7,024 nucleotides of DNA from Candidatus Caldipriscus sp. T1.2 (GTDB lineage: Bacteria > Hydrothermota > Hydrothermia > LBFQ01): the NCBI GenBank assembly GCA_000980735.1, contig LBFQ01000036.1, positions 7,575 through 14,598 of the forward strand. Reading direction: 5' to 3'. The translations under genes and the position numbers were made by a program. Below, one piece after another: positions 6,355-7,024 of this stretch. Within the stretch, counting starts at the first letter, position 1; every line of letters begins with the position of its first letter. The notes beneath the pieces were generated by a model that was given only the letters and a program-made list of their open reading frames with translations, made no database searches and was not told where the DNA came from.

Positions 6355-7024
6355 AAAAGATATACATATACGATTTTGGCTCGCAGTACACACAGCTTAT
6401 AGCGAGGAGGTTTAGGGAGCTTGGATATTATGCGGAGATATTGCCCTTTAACTTTGAACCGCCCGACGATGCGGTCGCATTTGTCCTCTCTGGCGGTCCA
6501 GCAAGCGTATACGAAGATGGGGCACCCTTACCCCCATTAAGCGTCTTAAAGTCCGGCAAACCTGTACTGGGGATATGCTACGGCCTTCAGGTCATAGCGC
6601 ACCTTTTGGGTGGTAAAGTAGCGCCATCCCAAAGGAAGGAGTACGGACCGGCTAAATTGGAAGTTTTAAAGGAGGATCATTTATTTAAGGGGCTTCCCGG
6701 ATCCTTTAGAGTTTGGATGAGCCATGGGGATAAGGTGGAGGAAATTCCCGAGGGTTTTGAGGTTTTGGCTAAGACCGAGGGCTCACCGTACGCGGCAATA
6801 TTCAACGAAAAATTAAGGATCTTCGGTGTTCAATTTCATCCAGAGGTGGCGCACACGGAATTCGGAGAAAGGATCTTAAGGAACTTCGCGGAGTATTCGG
6901 GAATTGAGAGGAACTGGACAACGGAGAACATATACGAAGAAATAGTGAGGGAGATAAGGGAAAAGGTTAAGGATGAGGGGGTGATCCTTGCGCTTTCGGG
7001 TGGCGTGGATTCAACCGTCTTGGG
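6351..7024 (+). CDS. guaA: GMP synthase (glutamine-hydrolysing), 3' end cut
   Basis: Converts XMP to GMP using ATP and glutamine, the last step of guanine nucleotide synthesis, in the cytoplasm. The window holds the first 224 codons. The class I glutamine amidotransferase domain fills about residues 1 to 185: IYDFGSQYTQLIARR at 4 to 20, the oxyanion region SGGPASVY at 47 to 54, nucleophile Cys76 in GICYGLQ, and His163 and Glu165 in QFHPEV. The ATP pyrophosphatase domain begins near 190, with its P-loop SGGVDS at 216 to 221, and is cut at the window end. All visible catalytic residues are intact, and the motif set separates it from other amidotransferases. The ATG at 6351 overlaps the upstream stop as ATGA, which points to translational coupling with the large membrane protein; no clear SD is seen. 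Confidence 0.97.
   Translation, partial: MKKIYIYDFGSQYTQLIARRFRELGYYAEILPFNFEPPDDAVAFVLSGGPASVYEDGAPLPPLSVLKSGKPVLGICYGLQVIAHLLGGKVAPSQRKEYGPAKLEVLKEDHLFKGLPGSFRVWMSHGDKVEEIPEGFEVLAKTEGSPYAAIFNEKLRIFGVQFHPEVAHTEFGERILRNFAEYSGIERNWTTENIYEEIVREIREKVKDEGVILALSGGVDSTVL

Overview
This is a gene-dense bacterial stretch with every gene on the + strand and almost no non-coding DNA. The largest gap between genes is 21 bases, and most junctions are overlaps of 4 to 14 bases. Arginine is written almost only as AGG, ATA is common for isoleucine, and the coding strand is purine-rich. Cysteine is nearly absent from several proteins. Together these suggest a thermophilic bacterium, probably from a poorly sampled lineage. 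S12 and S7 are clearly bacterial, but the phylum cannot be fixed from this sequence.

Bases 1-1859 are a ribosomal-protein (str-type) cluster. It holds rpsL (S12, starting at codon 2 and carrying an apparent one-base deletion), rpsG (S7), a small very basic protein of unknown function, and lepB (signal peptidase I, TTG start). The genes fusA and tuf, which usually follow rpsG, are not here; the unknown gene sits in that place.

Bases 1860-3602 hold a thiolase-fold protein and a TetR-family regulator. The thiolase-like protein keeps the family scaffold over its whole length but has lost every catalytic residue and contains no cysteine at all. Both genes lack a clear ribosome binding site and have a -10-like hexamer 7 to 8 bases before the ATG, as expected for leaderless transcripts. 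A short perfect inverted repeat spans the TetR start codon and could be an autoregulatory operator.

Bases 3589-7024 hold a 921-residue membrane-anchored protein with a large extracytoplasmic beta-rich and coiled-coil region, resembling the DUF4175 family, followed by guaA (GMP synthase), which runs off the end. Both start inside the preceding gene.

The most interesting points are the active-site-less thiolase next to a TetR regulator with possible leaderless promoters, the unknown basic protein in the fusA position, and the rpsL frameshift, which is most likely a sequence error. No RNA gene, mobile element, CRISPR array or convincing terminator was seen.
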